A stretch of DNA of 13,633 bases from Desulfovibrio sp. (GCA_009773975.1 VSMX01000056.1:1-13633); one strand, 5' to 3'; shown: positions 5,530 to 13,383, counted from the first letter of the stretch. Notes: a model not told the origin generated them from the sequence alone. Program-made: numbers and translations.

Positions 5530-8500
5530 TATTCCACCGCCGCATGGGCGCCTGGCTGTTCCCCCTTGTGCCGCGCGGATGCCTTTTCCGACAATTTTTC
5601 CATGTAATAATAATAGACAGGCGTGATGTAGAGCGTAACAAGCTGGGAAAAGACAAGGCCCCCGACAACGGCCATGCCCAGGGGACGCCTGGCCTCCGCG
5701 CCCGCGCCCATGCCAAGGGCAATGGGCAAGGCGCCCATCAGGGCGGCCATGGTGGTCATCATGATTGGCCGAAAGCGCACATGGCAGCCGCGGGTAATGG
5801 CTTCGACAGGCGACATGGCCGGATTGTGGCGCTGGGCCTCAAGGGCAAAGTCGAGCATCATGATGGCGTTTTTCTTGACTATGCCAAGCAGCATGATTAT
5901 GCCCACAAAGCCGTAAAGATTGAGTTCCATGCCGAAAAGCCAGAGCGTGAACAATGCGCCGAAACCCGCGGCCGGCAGGCCGGAAAGAATGGTCAGCGGA
6001 TGGATGAAGCTTTCGTACAAAATGCCCAGGGTCAGGTAAATGACCACAATGGCCAGGAAAAGCAGCCAGCCCATACCGGCCAGAGAATTCTGGAAAGCCT
6101 GGGCCGTGCCCTGGAAGCCCGCGATAACGGAATCCGGCAAGATGGGCGCGGCAACATCCTGGATTGCGGCGACGGCATCGGAAAGCGACACGCCAGGCGC
6201 CAGGTTGAATGAAATTGTAACAGCCGGGAACTGGCCGTTATGGTTGACCGCTATTGGCCCGACGGCGGAATTCATGGTTACCAGGGTATCAAGGGGCGCA
6301 AGCTCCCCGTTTTCCGCCCGCACATGGAGGCGCGAGAGGGCATGCTGATCCTCCTGGAAGCGTTTCTGCAATTCCACAAAAACCTTGTAATCGTTGTTTG
6401 GGGCATAGATTGTGGAAATTTCGCGCGAACCGTAGGCCGATTGCAGGGCAAGCTCGATTTGCGCCGGGCTTACGCCAAGCGCTGCCGCTTTTTCGCGATT
6501 GATTGTAACCCTGATTTCGGGATTCCTGATTTGCAGATCGCTGTTCACATCCAGAAGAATGGGCAATTTTTTGAGCTCGGACTCGATCTTTTGCGCGGAA
6601 TCGAAAAGTTGCTCCATATCCGGCCCGAACATCACATATTGGTAAAGCGCGCGGGAAGACCTGCCGCCAATGTTGATTGCGGGAGGCACGCGCACAAAGA
6701 CGCGCAGGCCGGGGTACTGGTTGAGGTCGCGCCGCAGCCTCTGGGCCACGCTCTGAATATCCGGCCTCTCGCTCCTGGGTTTGAGACGCAGCAGGATGGT
6801 GCCGTTGTTCATGCTCTGGCTGGAGCCAACAATGCCCACAATGGAATTGTAAAGCTGGACATCCTTGTCATTGTCCAGGATATCGTCAAGCTTGCCCTGG
6901 GTTTCGACCATGCCTGTAAAACTGGTGCCCTGCTGCGCTTCTGTTGACGCGACGATGAAGCTCTCGTCCTCTGACGGCAAAAAGCCCTTGGGCACAATGA
7001 CCGCCAGCCAGGCTGTGGCGCCAATCAGCAAAAAAGAAGCCAGCAACGTGCTCAGGCGATGCCTGAGAATGAAATCCAGCGAACGCGAATAGGCCGATGT
7101 GAGGTAGCCGAAACCGCGTTCGAGAAAACCGAAAAAGCCTTCGTAGCCCGCGCGCCTGGCATCCGGCTTGAGAAAATAGGCGCAAAGCATGGGCGTCAGC
7201 GTTAGCGAGACCACGCCAGAACATAGAATTGCCGAAATGATGACCACGGAAAATTCGCGGAAAAGCCGGCCCACAATGCCCTGCATGAAAAGCACGGGAA
7301 TAAAGACCGCCGCAAGCGATACGGTCATCGAAACGATGGTGAAGCCGATTTCCGCCGATCCCTCGTAGGCCGCGGTCATGGGGTCCTTGCCCATTTCCTG
7401 GTGGCGGACAATGTTTTCGAGCATGACGATGGCATCGTCCACCACAAAACCGACAGCCAGGGTCAGGGCCATAAGGGAGAGGTTGTCCACGCTGTAGCCG
7501 CAAAGCGCCATGACGGCAAAGGTCGAAATGATCGACATCGGCAGGGCGAGGGAGGGAATGATGGTGGCCCGCAAATTGTGCAGAAAAAGAAAAATCACCA
7601 GCACGACCAGAAAAACGGTCAGGACCAGGGTGAACTTGACCTCGCTTACGGATTCCCTGATGGATTCCGAACTGTCATAAAAGACCTCCACCTTCACGCT
7701 CGGCGGCAGCTGGCGCAAAAGACCGGGCAATATTTCGCGTATTGTGTCTATCACCTGAACGGTATTGGCGCCAGGCTGCCGGTCAATGGCAAGCGTTATG
7801 CTCGGCACGCCGCCGTTGCCCCAGTTGGTCTGCTTGTCCTGCTGGACGGAATCCTCGACAACGGCAATTTCGCGCAAACGCACGGGCGCGCCGTTTTTCC
7901 AGGCTATTATCGCATCTTCAAAGTCCCTGGCATTGTAAAGCTGGCCGGACGACTTGATGGCCAAAGCCCTCTGCTGGCCCGAAAGCTCGCCGGTGGGCAG
8001 CATGGAATTGACGCTCATTATGGCATCGGAAACTTCGTCTATGCCAAGCCCCCTGCTGGCCAGGGCGTCCGGGTCGAGCTTGACGCGCACGGCATATTTT
8101 TTCTGGCCGTAAATAATAACCTGGGCCACGCCGGAAACCATGGAAAGTCGCTGGCCGATAAGGGTGTCGGCATATTCGTTGAGCTGGTAAAGGGGCAATG
8201 TATCCGACGAGACGCGCAAATAAAGAATTGCGGAAGCAGAGGGATTGACCTTGCGAAATGAGGGCGGAGTCGTCATGGAAGACGGCAAACGGCGCTGGGC
8301 AAGGCCGATTGCGCTTTGCACGTCAAGCGCGGCCGCGTCGATATCGCGGTCAAGGTCAAACTGGATATTGATGCGCGTTCGGCCCGTGGAATTGACGGAA
8401 CTGATGGAATCAATGCCCGCAATCGTGAAAAATTCCTTTTCCAGCGGCGTGGCCACGGAAGCGGCCATGGTTTCAGGGTCCGCGCCAGGAAGATCCGCCA

Positions 8501-8657
8501 GCACTGAGATGGTGGGAAAGTCCACGTTCGGCAGCTGATTGACCGGCAATTCGCGGTAGCCCGCAATGCCGAAAAACAGCATCCCGAACATGATCAGGGC
8601 TGTAGCCACGGGACGGCGAATAAAAATCGCCGCTATATTGAAGCTTTTTGTTTCCAT
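5529..8657 (-). CDS. AcrB/MdtB-family RND multidrug efflux permease
   Basis: Inner-membrane proton-driven efflux pump, 1042 residues from ATG 8657, the normal size of the HAE1 family. The N-terminus FIRRPVATALI and GYRELPVNQLPNVDFPTI are typical of MdtB/MdtC/MuxB pumps. Proton-relay residues are intact: Asp407-Asp408 in VGFVVDDAI (same numbering as AcrB), Lys929 in GIVKKNAI and Arg963 in RFRPIMMT. The hydrophobic segments fall near 15-33, 340-500, 538-557 and 862-1018 (12 in total), with two large periplasmic loops between. An upstream in-frame TTG at 8696 was rejected: neither start has a ribosome-binding site, and the extension falls on a likely promoter. No membrane-fusion or TolC gene is adjacent. 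mobA overlaps its stop codon. The substrate is unknown. Confidence 0.94.
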   Translation of the reverse strand: METKSFNIAAIFIRRPVATALIMFGMLFFGIAGYRELPVNQLPNVDFPTISVLADLPGADPETMAASVATPLEKEFFTIAGIDSISSVNSTGRTRINIQFDLDRDIDAAALDVQSAIGLAQRRLPSSMTTPPSFRKVNPSASAILYLRVSSDTLPLYQLNEYADTLIGQRLSMVSGVAQVIIYGQKKYAVRVKLDPDALASRGLGIDEVSDAIMSVNSMLPTGELSGQQRALAIKSSGQLYNARDFEDAIIAWKNGAPVRLREIAVVEDSVQQDKQTNWGNGGVPSITLAIDRQPGANTVQVIDTIREILPGLLRQLPPSVKVEVFYDSSESIRESVSEVKFTLVLTVFLVVLVIFLFLHNLRATIIPSLALPMSIISTFAVMALCGYSVDNLSLMALTLAVGFVVDDAIVMLENIVRHQEMGKDPMTAAYEGSAEIGFTIVSMTVSLAAVFIPVLFMQGIVGRLFREFSVVIISAILCSGVVSLTLTPMLCAYFLKPDARRAGYEGFFGFLERGFGYLTSAYSRSLDFILRHRLSTLLASFLLIGATAWLAVIVPKGFLPSEDESFIVASTEAQQGTSFTGMVETQGKLDDILDNDKDVQLYNSIVGIVGSSQSMNNGTILLRLKPRSERPDIQSVAQRLRRDLNQYPGLRVFVRVPPAINIGGRSSRALYQYVMFGPDMEQLFDSAQKIESELKKLPILLDVNSDLQIRNPEIRVTINREKAAALGVSPAQIELALQSAYGSREISTIYAPNNDYKVFVELQKRFQEDQHALSRLHVRAENGELAPLDTLVTMNSAVGPIAVNHNGQFPAVTISFNLAPGVSLSDAVAAIQDVAAPILPDSVIAGFQGTAQAFQNSLAGMGWLLFLAIVVIYLTLGILYESFIHPLTILSGLPAAGFGALFTLWLFGMELNLYGFVGIIMLLGIVKKNAIMMLDFALEAQRHNPAMSPVEAITRGCHVRFRPIMMTTMAALMGALPIALGMGAGAEARRPLGMAVVGGLVFSQLVTLYITPVYYYYMEKLSEKASARHKGEQPGAHAAVE

Positions 8658-8667
8658 GGGAATTTTA

Positions 8668-8696
8668 AAAATATGCCAATCACAAATGGACTGCAA
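8668..8696 (-). promoter_or_regulatory. Candidate RND promoter very close to the start codon
   Basis: On the minus strand TTGCAG (8696-8691) and TATTTT (8673-8668) are 17 bases apart; TAAAAT overlaps next to the -10. Only ten bases separate the -10 from ATG 8657, so the transcript would have almost no leader, which agrees with the missing ribosome-binding site. Confidence 0.35.
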
Positions 8697-8712
8697 GAAA
8701 AAACTGAAATTT

Positions 8713-8742
8713 CCGGCAAAGTCTGATCTTGTTCGTTGCCGG
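8713..8742. repeat. 7-bp inverted repeat in the RND/Sel1 intergenic region
   Basis: CCGGCAA (8713-8719) and TTGCCGG (8736-8742) are reverse complements around 16 bases. On the minus strand a six-T run occurs nine bases beyond the stem, too far for a normal terminator, but an attenuator before the RND gene is conceivable. Confidence 0.35.
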
Positions 8743-8814
8743 TCTTCTTTGCCCCTCTTGCGCAGCCCTGTAAAATCGGGTAGTTATGTCCTGTGAAAGG
8801 ACTGCCGGCGCATA

Positions 8815-8843
8815 TTGACACACGATATCGCCGGTTCAATAAG
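8815..8843 (+). promoter_or_regulatory. Candidate promoter of the Sel1 leader
   Basis: A consensus -35 TTGACA (8815-8820) is followed after 16-17 bases by a weak -10 (CAATAA/AATAAG, 8837-8843). The predicted start near 8850 lies just before the long stem at 8858. The -35 lies inside an inverted repeat, CCGGCG (8805-8810) with CGCCGG (8829-8834), extended by ATAT on both sides, which could act as an operator. Confidence 0.35.
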
Positions 8844-8857
8844 GAATATTACGCATG

Positions 8858-8987
8858 GGAATATCTGCTGACGGCAAAACAGGTCCTGCGCGGGACAAGT
8901 CGCCGTCGGGATATTCCTGGCACGCCTTTGCAGGGTCGTGCCAGGGCAGCGCCTTGTTTCATTGGGGAATGCCCTGAATACAGGAGG
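8858..8987 (+). ncRNA. Candidate structured 5' leader RNA of the Sel1-repeat gene
   Basis: Nested and competing pairings fill this stretch. GGAATATC (8858-8865) pairs with GATATTCC (8910-8917). After a two-base bulge, CTGACGGC (8868-8875) pairs with GCCGTCGG (8902-8909, one G-T), enclosing GTCC/GGAC (8883-8886/8893-8896). Next, CCTGGCACG (8916-8924) pairs with CGTGCCAGG (8937-8945). CAGGGCA (8942-8948) pairs with TGCCCTG (8970-8976), which competes with the preceding hairpin. CCTG (8973-8976) pairs with CAGG (8981-8984), which covers part of the ribosome-binding site AGGAGG (8982-8987). The layout suggests alternative folds controlling translation. I recognise no known riboswitch or ncRNA family, and the role is inferred from pairing alone. 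Confidence 0.4.
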
Positions 8988-8992
8988 TAACA

Positions 8993-9679
8993 ATGTTCAG
9001 ATCACTTACAGCAGCAGGTCTTGTGCTTTGCCTGGCCATGCTTGCCAGCCCCGCTTTTTCCGCCCAGACAGGCACGGTTGACAATATCCTTGCGGAAGCC
9101 TGGACCGCCTACAATATCGGTCAATATAAAAAGACAATCAATCTCGTCACGCCGCTGGCCAACGAAGGCAATCCCCGCGCCCAGGTCATGCTTGGACGCT
9201 GCTTTGAAAACGGCCTTGGCGTGGACCAGAATCCGGCAGTGGCCGCGCAGTGGTTCCAGCTTGCTGCCGAACAGAACGACAGCGAAGCCCAGGTTCTTCT
9301 GGCCTATTGCTACGAGCTCGGTTCCGGCGTGCCCAGGAATGACCAGCAGGTCATGAATCTCTTTACACGCGCCGCGCAAAACGGCAATGCGGAAGCGCAG
9401 TTCAACCTGGCCATGAATTACAGCCAGGGCCTTTACGGCGCGCCAAAGAATGATCAGGAAGCCTTCAAGTGGGCCCAGGCAGCCGCCAGCCAGGGTTATG
9501 CCCAGGCAGAGCGCTTTCTTGGCGCCTGTTATGAATATGGCTTTGGCGTGCAGGCCAATCCGGCCCAGGCGAAGATCTGGTACGACAAGGCCATGGCCCA
9601 GGGGCTTTCCCCGCAGGGCAGCATATTTTCATCCGTGCGCGAATACACCATGCCCAGACAGATGGAAGTTCAGCAATAA
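8993..9679 (+). CDS. Secreted Sel1-repeat (TPR-like) protein
   Basis: Predicted periplasmic protein of 228 residues. The N-terminus (MFRSL, then hydrophobic TAAGLVLCLAMLASPAFSA) is a Sec signal peptide with likely cleavage after Ala24. The rest is made of Sel1-like repeats of about 36 residues at roughly 61-96, 97-132, 133-169 and 170-205. Each has the A-x-x-x-L-G...Y-x-x-G-x-G-V...A-x-x-W/F-x-x-A-A pattern (for example LGRCFENGLGV, LGACYEYGFGV). Such solenoids bind partner proteins; no enzymatic motif is present and the partner is unknown. ATG 8993 follows AGGAGG by five bases. The gene is preceded by an unusually structured leader and followed by a strong terminator, so it is probably a single-gene unit, divergent from the RND pump. 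Confidence 0.9.
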   Translation: MFRSLTAAGLVLCLAMLASPAFSAQTGTVDNILAEAWTAYNIGQYKKTINLVTPLANEGNPRAQVMLGRCFENGLGVDQNPAVAAQWFQLAAEQNDSEAQVLLAYCYELGSGVPRNDQQVMNLFTRAAQNGNAEAQFNLAMNYSQGLYGAPKNDQEAFKWAQAAASQGYAQAERFLGACYEYGFGVQANPAQAKIWYDKAMAQGLSPQGSIFSSVREYTMPRQMEVQQ

Positions 9680-9719
9680 TAATTTCATAAGTGCTTGTCG
9701 TAAAATAAATATGGCTATG

Positions 9720-9747
9720 AAAGGCGCTCCGGGCGGGGCGCCTTTTT
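9720..9747 (+). terminator. Intrinsic terminator of the Sel1-repeat gene
   Basis: AAAGGCGC (9720-9727) pairs with GCGCCTTT (9738-9745), the stem extending inward over TCC/GGG, with loop GGGC. The 3' arm runs into a five-T tract (9743-9747). It lies 40 bases after the stop. The opposite strand ends the stem with only TTT, so it may weakly stop the convergent alcohol dehydrogenase transcript too. Confidence 0.9.
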
Positions 9748-9767
9748 GGTGGCTGGTTATCCGGGTA

Positions 9768-9791
9768 TTTTTTGGCCATGCGGCCAAAAAA
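9768..9791. repeat. Perfect 10-bp palindrome after the alcohol dehydrogenase gene
   Basis: TTTTTTGGCC (9768-9777) and GGCCAAAAAA (9782-9791) flank ATGC, three bases beyond the alcohol dehydrogenase stop codon. On both strands the T run comes before the GC core and the A run after it, the reverse of an intrinsic terminator. It would still form a 3'-end hairpin in either transcript. Confidence 0.6.
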
Positions 9792-9794
9792 CAG

Positions 9795-10994
9795 TTACAG
9801 GGCAGCCCTGTAAATCTCCATGACAGCCTTGTCGGTCATGGTGCGCGGATTTGTAAGTCCGCAGGCGTCTTTCTGGGCGTTTGCGGTCATGGTGGGGATA
9901 TCTTCCTCGCGCACTTCCTTGCCATAGCGTTTGCCAAGGGCAACCAGGCCATCCGGGATGCCCACGTCTTTTGACAAAATCCTTATAGCCTCTATGGCCT
10001 TGCGCGAGGCATCGTTCGCGCTCAGGCCGTCAACGCGCTCGCCAAGCAACTTGGCTATGCGGCCAAAACGGCGGCGCGCCGCGATAAGGTTATATTCGCT
10101 GACATGAGGCAAAAGAATGGCGTTACATTCGCCATGCGGCAGATTGTAAAAGCCGCCGAGCTGGTGGGCCATGGCATGCACATGGCCGAGGCTTGCGTTG
10201 TTGAAGGCCATGCCGGCCAGATACTGGGCGTAACACATGCCCTCGCGCGCCTCCATATCCCTGCCGTTGGCCACGGCGCGGCGCAGGTAGCGGTTGATGT
10301 ATTCCATGGCCTTTTCAGAACAGGCGTCGGTCATTGGCGTGGCCGCTGTTGAAACGTATGCTTCAACAGCATGGGTAAGCGCGTCCATGCCCGTTGCGGC
10401 TGTCAGCGAAGGCGGCATGCCCATCATCAGCAGGGGGTCGTTGATGGCCACGCTTGGGGTGCAGCGCCAGTCCACAATGGCCATCTTTACCTTGCGGGCC
10501 GTATCGGTGATGATGCAGAAACGGGTCATTTCCGAAGCCGTGCCCGCTGTGGTGTTGACCGCTACATATGGGGGGAAGGGTTTTGTGGATTTGTCCACGC
10601 CTTCGTAATCGTGGATTTTTCCGCCATTGCTGGCCAGGAAGCCCACGCCCTTGCCGCAGTCGTGGGAACTGCCCCCGCCAAGGGTAATCAGGCTGTCGCA
10701 CTTTTCGTGCCGATATACGCCAAAGGCCTCTTCAACATTTTTATCAGTGGGATTGGGCACGGTTTTGTCGTAAATGGCATAGACCATGCCGCTGGCATCG
10801 AGAATATCTGTTACCTGCTTGAGAATGCCGACAGCCACAATGCCCTCGTCCGTTACCACAAGCGGCTTTTTGCCGCCGATGATTCTCAAGCGATCCGGAA
10901 TCTGCGCCGCGCTATGCTCGCCAACCAGGGTTACAGTAGGAATAAAGAAAGACGTAATCTTGCCAAGGTGCATGCTTTTGACATCCGAACTCAT
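9795..10994 (-). CDS. Iron-containing alcohol dehydrogenase
   Basis: Cytosolic NAD(P)-dependent group III alcohol dehydrogenase of 399 residues, interconverting primary alcohols and aldehydes. The cofactor motif GGGSSHDCGKG spans 106-116. The iron ligands expected from FucO/ADH2 are all present: Asp204 and His208 in TGMDALTHAVEAY, His273 in HVHAMAHQLGG and His287 in LPHGECN. The segments VNTTAGTASEMTRFCIITD and KVKMAIVDWRCTPS strongly recall the abundant alcohol dehydrogenase of Desulfovibrio, which oxidises ethanol to feed sulfate reduction or makes it in fermentation. ATG 10994 is preceded by GGAGG at 11005-11001, six bases away. The gene stands alone, convergent with the Sel1 gene and divergent from the DUF457 gene. 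It could also act on 1,3-propanediol or lactaldehyde. Confidence 0.95.
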   Translation of the reverse strand: MSSDVKSMHLGKITSFFIPTVTLVGEHSAAQIPDRLRIIGGKKPLVVTDEGIVAVGILKQVTDILDASGMVYAIYDKTVPNPTDKNVEEAFGVYRHEKCDSLITLGGGSSHDCGKGVGFLASNGGKIHDYEGVDKSTKPFPPYVAVNTTAGTASEMTRFCIITDTARKVKMAIVDWRCTPSVAINDPLLMMGMPPSLTAATGMDALTHAVEAYVSTAATPMTDACSEKAMEYINRYLRRAVANGRDMEAREGMCYAQYLAGMAFNNASLGHVHAMAHQLGGFYNLPHGECNAILLPHVSEYNLIAARRRFGRIAKLLGERVDGLSANDASRKAIEAIRILSKDVGIPDGLVALGKRYGKEVREEDIPTMTANAQKDACGLTNPRTMTDKAVMEIYRAAL

Positions 10995-11160
10995 TCAGGG
11001 CCTCCGTTGCAAATTGAAAAACAATAAAAATTTTCTACTTTCTCCTTGATAACCTGAATTCGGTTTTGGGGCAATAGCAAAAAAATTTTTATCAAATTGT
11101 GAAGGCTATCGGGTAATCATGAAACATGCCGATTAACAAAAAATAATGAGGTGTTCGCGT

Positions 11161-11676
11161 ATGAAATGGATTACCCACCAGACAGGCGCTGTGGCGGCGG
11201 GGCTTGCCCTGCAGATGCCGCTTTTGGCAGTGGGCGCGGCCTTTGCGGGCGCGATTTTGCCGGATGTGCTCGATCAGTCGATAAGCCGCATGGGGCGCAA
11301 TAAAAAGCAGAGGCAAAAAATTTTCAACCGCATTCATCGGGGCAATTCCCACTGGTTCGGCTGGTGGCTGGGCCTGTTCATTGTCGGCGCGGCCGCGCCC
11401 CTGTCCCCTGTCTGCAAGGCGCTTTGCGCGGGCCTCGCCATGGGCGCAACCAGCCATGTGCTCCTGGATATGCTCACAACGCAAGGAGTGCCGCTTCTGC
11501 CCTTCACGCGCAAAAACAGGGTCTCGCTCTCTCTTTGTTCCACCGGCAAAATGGGGGAATACGTTTTTCTGGCCGCCATTGTCGCGGTCAGCGCCTGGTT
11601 TATGGGCGAAGACCTGGCTGCCGCGGCAATGAATATTGCCAGCGACTGGAGCCGGGGGCCCTGGCTCAGGAATTGA
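11161..11676 (+). CDS. YdjM/DUF457-family membrane-bound metal-dependent hydrolase
   Basis: Predicted inner-membrane protein of 171 residues with about four hydrophobic segments (near 10-32, 66-82, 85-100 and 133-148). It carries the conserved polar motifs of the YdjM family (PF04307): His6 in ITHQTG, LPD at 33-35, HRGNSHW at 59-65 and SHVLLDMLTTQGVPLL at 98-113. These His/Asp residues are thought to hold a metal in a membrane phospholipase-C-like fold; the substrate is unknown. E. coli YdjM is part of the SOS response, but I saw no LexA box here. ATG 11161 is chosen over ATG 11146 because GAGGTG (11148-11153) lies seven bases upstream. Its last 11 bases overlap the convergent esterase gene. 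Confidence 0.85.
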   Translation: MKWITHQTGAVAAGLALQMPLLAVGAAFAGAILPDVLDQSISRMGRNKKQRQKIFNRIHRGNSHWFGWWLGLFIVGAAAPLSPVCKALCAGLAMGATSHVLLDMLTTQGVPLLPFTRKNRVSLSLCSTGKMGEYVFLAAIVAVSAWFMGEDLAAAAMNIASDWSRGPWLRN

Positions 11677-12229
11677 AAATTTCCAGCATCTGCTGCTTCA
11701 GGGGCTCAAAACTCGCTATGCTGTGCTCATCATCCGTCATGGCCACCCTGGCGTAATCTTTCCAGAAAGCGGCGTTTTCCAATGGATCGAGCAAGATGTC
11801 ATTGCGCCCTATAATGACCAGCCTCGGCACGGGGGCCAGTTTGGTAGCCTCAAGCGGTTCGTAGCTTTCCAGGGCCTTTTTTGTGAAAATCCAGGCATGT
11901 TCGTCTTCAAATGAAACATTCTTGCCCACGAACTCTTTCAGGGCCTGCGGCGGATTGTTGCAGGGATTGACCAGAACGCACGGCAAACCAAGGTCGCTGG
12001 CCAGCTGCGCGGCATAATAGCCCCCCAGAGAACTGCCCAACATGGCCGTTGGCCCTTGCGCTGTCAACTTTTGGGCAGCGCTTTTCAACTGCGCGAATAT
12101 TGCGGGAAAATCCAGGGCCGAATCGTATGCCAGAACCGTTACCGGCATATCGGGGAATGTTTCCCGCAATTTTCTGCCGCTGGACGACGAGGGCCCGGAA
12201 TTGAAGCCATGTATGTAAATCAGACGCAT
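11666..12229 (-). CDS. YqiA-like alpha/beta-hydrolase esterase (UPF0227)
   Basis: Small cytosolic esterase of 187 residues. The start MRLIYIHGFNSGPSSSSGRKL is the YqiA/UPF0227 signature (oxyanion-hole HGF). The nucleophile elbow GSSLGG puts Ser67 at the catalytic position, Asp144 or Asp148 in IGRNDILLDP is the acid, and His169 in DDEHSI completes the triad. E. coli YqiA hydrolyses short acyl esters; the natural substrate is unknown. ATG 12229 is chosen because GGAGGAG (12244-12238) lies eight bases upstream. The ATG at 12250 is upstream of that site and encodes a lysine-rich tail only. It follows the split Sel1 gene with a 35-base gap, so it is probably the last gene of that operon. Confidence 0.88.
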   Translation of the reverse strand: MRLIYIHGFNSGPSSSSGRKLRETFPDMPVTVLAYDSALDFPAIFAQLKSAAQKLTAQGPTAMLGSSLGGYYAAQLASDLGLPCVLVNPCNNPPQALKEFVGKNVSFEDEHAWIFTKKALESYEPLEATKLAPVPRLVIIGRNDILLDPLENAAFWKDYARVAMTDDEHSIASFEPLKQQMLEIFNS

Positions 12230-12264
12230 TTTTTTCGCTCCTCCAGCCATTGCTGGTTGGCTGC

Positions 12265-13290
12265 CTATTTGCCCCGGGTATGATGATAGACCTGGGGCGC
12301 CATGTACATCAGGCTCATTTGCTTGTTTTCTGGCGAATACTGGGTGGCAACGATGATGGAGCCCAAATTCCAGAGCCGCGCGTTGTCGCCCTCTCCTGCC
12401 GTGGGTTTGCCGAAACGATTTTCAACCATGCCCAGAATTGCGTCGGCCCTGGCCTTGTCCGGCGCGGCATAATCAATTTTCAAAAAGCCCAGTCTTTTGT
12501 CGGACGCATAGCAAATGGCCATTTCATTCGAGCCCGGCACTATTGTCCTGGAATTATAGACATCGCAAATATGCTTGTCGTCCTGGCGCAAAACCGCGGC
12601 TTTGGCGGCGGCAAGCGCCTTGCGCATCGCGTCGCGGTTGGTCTGTGCGAGATTTTGCCCGAAAAGCACGGCTGGCGTGCGCGGCGTCTCCTCCCTGGCC
12701 ATTGTCTCAAGTTCCGCAATGGCCGGCCGTGAACCTTCCATGGCAGCGGCATAGAGCAAAAGCGCGGCTCTGGAAATGTTTTTGGGCACGCCTTTGCCCA
12801 GTCGATAAAAATGCCCCAGGCGCGCCAGGGCATCGCGCTGATTCTGCGAGGCAGCCCTGCTGTACCAGGCGGCCGCCGCTTCATCATCCTTCGGCACGCC
12901 GCGCCCGTTCTCATACAGATAGCCAAGATTGTACTGAGCCTCGGGCTGCCCCTTGCGGGCCGCGATATCCAGCCAGCGGGCCGCCTCTTCCGGATTGGCG
13001 GGCAGGCCCCTGCCCTGCTCCAGCATCCGGCCATAATTGCTCATGCCGGACGGATTGCCCGCCCTGGCCGATTTTGCAAACCAGTTGATTGCCTGCCCAA
13101 CATCTGGATCCGTGCCCTTGCCCTGGTCGTAAAGCACGCCAAGATTGTTCATGGCCTGCCCGTCTCCATTGGCGGCCAGTTCCTCCCAAATCTTGCGGGC
13201 TTTGGCAATATTGCCCTCAGCATAGGCCTTTGCCGCCTCCCCTTCAGGCCCTGCCGGCCATTGCGGCTCAACCTGCGGCTGGGATAGCAT
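12265..13290 (-). CDS. Sel1-repeat protein body, probably detached from its membrane anchor
   Basis: Open frame of 341 residues from ATG 13290. Four Sel1 repeats run about 45-80, 81-116, 117-152 and 153-188 (NNLGVLYDQGKG, SNYGRMLEQGRG, YNLGYLYENGRGV, ARLGHFYRLGKGV). A separate C-terminal region, about 215-341, I do not recognise; it has conserved-looking features such as cysteines at 242 and 260, NRFGKP and a WNLGSIIVATQY stretch. ATG 13290 has no ribosome-binding site. The same frame continues upstream for 31 codons of Pro/Ala/Lys-rich linker to an in-frame TAA at 13384-13386, beyond which lies a signal-anchor peptide. The natural protein is therefore probably about 399 residues, anchored by its N-terminus, and this copy may be a pseudogene. 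If 13290 is really used, the product would stay in the cytosol. Confidence 0.7.
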   Translation of the reverse strand: MLSQPQVEPQWPAGPEGEAAKAYAEGNIAKARKIWEELAANGDGQAMNNLGVLYDQGKGTDPDVGQAINWFAKSARAGNPSGMSNYGRMLEQGRGLPANPEEAARWLDIAARKGQPEAQYNLGYLYENGRGVPKDDEAAAAWYSRAASQNQRDALARLGHFYRLGKGVPKNISRAALLLYAAAMEGSRPAIAELETMAREETPRTPAVLFGQNLAQTNRDAMRKALAAAKAAVLRQDDKHICDVYNSRTIVPGSNEMAICYASDKRLGFLKIDYAAPDKARADAILGMVENRFGKPTAGEGDNARLWNLGSIIVATQYSPENKQMSLMYMAPQVYHHTRGK

Positions 13291-13383
13291 GGATGGCGCG
13301 GCGGCAGGCGCCGCTTTTTCCGGCGCCTGGGCGGGTTTGGCATTTGCCTTGTCCTGGGCGGCGGGTTTCTGGGCGGCGGGCGA

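Noticed and set aside
8658..8696. TTG-initiated extension of the RND pump
   Set aside because: No ribosome-binding site, not typical of the family N-terminus, and it lies on the best promoter candidate.
8788..8987. Known ncRNA (6S, SRP RNA, tmRNA, RNase P, common riboswitches)
   Set aside because: I could not find the hallmark sequences or overall shape of these families; it looks like several separate hairpins instead.
8793..8990. Possible 65-residue plus-strand gene before the Sel1 gene
   Set aside because: Arginine-rich, no family resemblance, weak start; the bases are better explained by inverted repeats.
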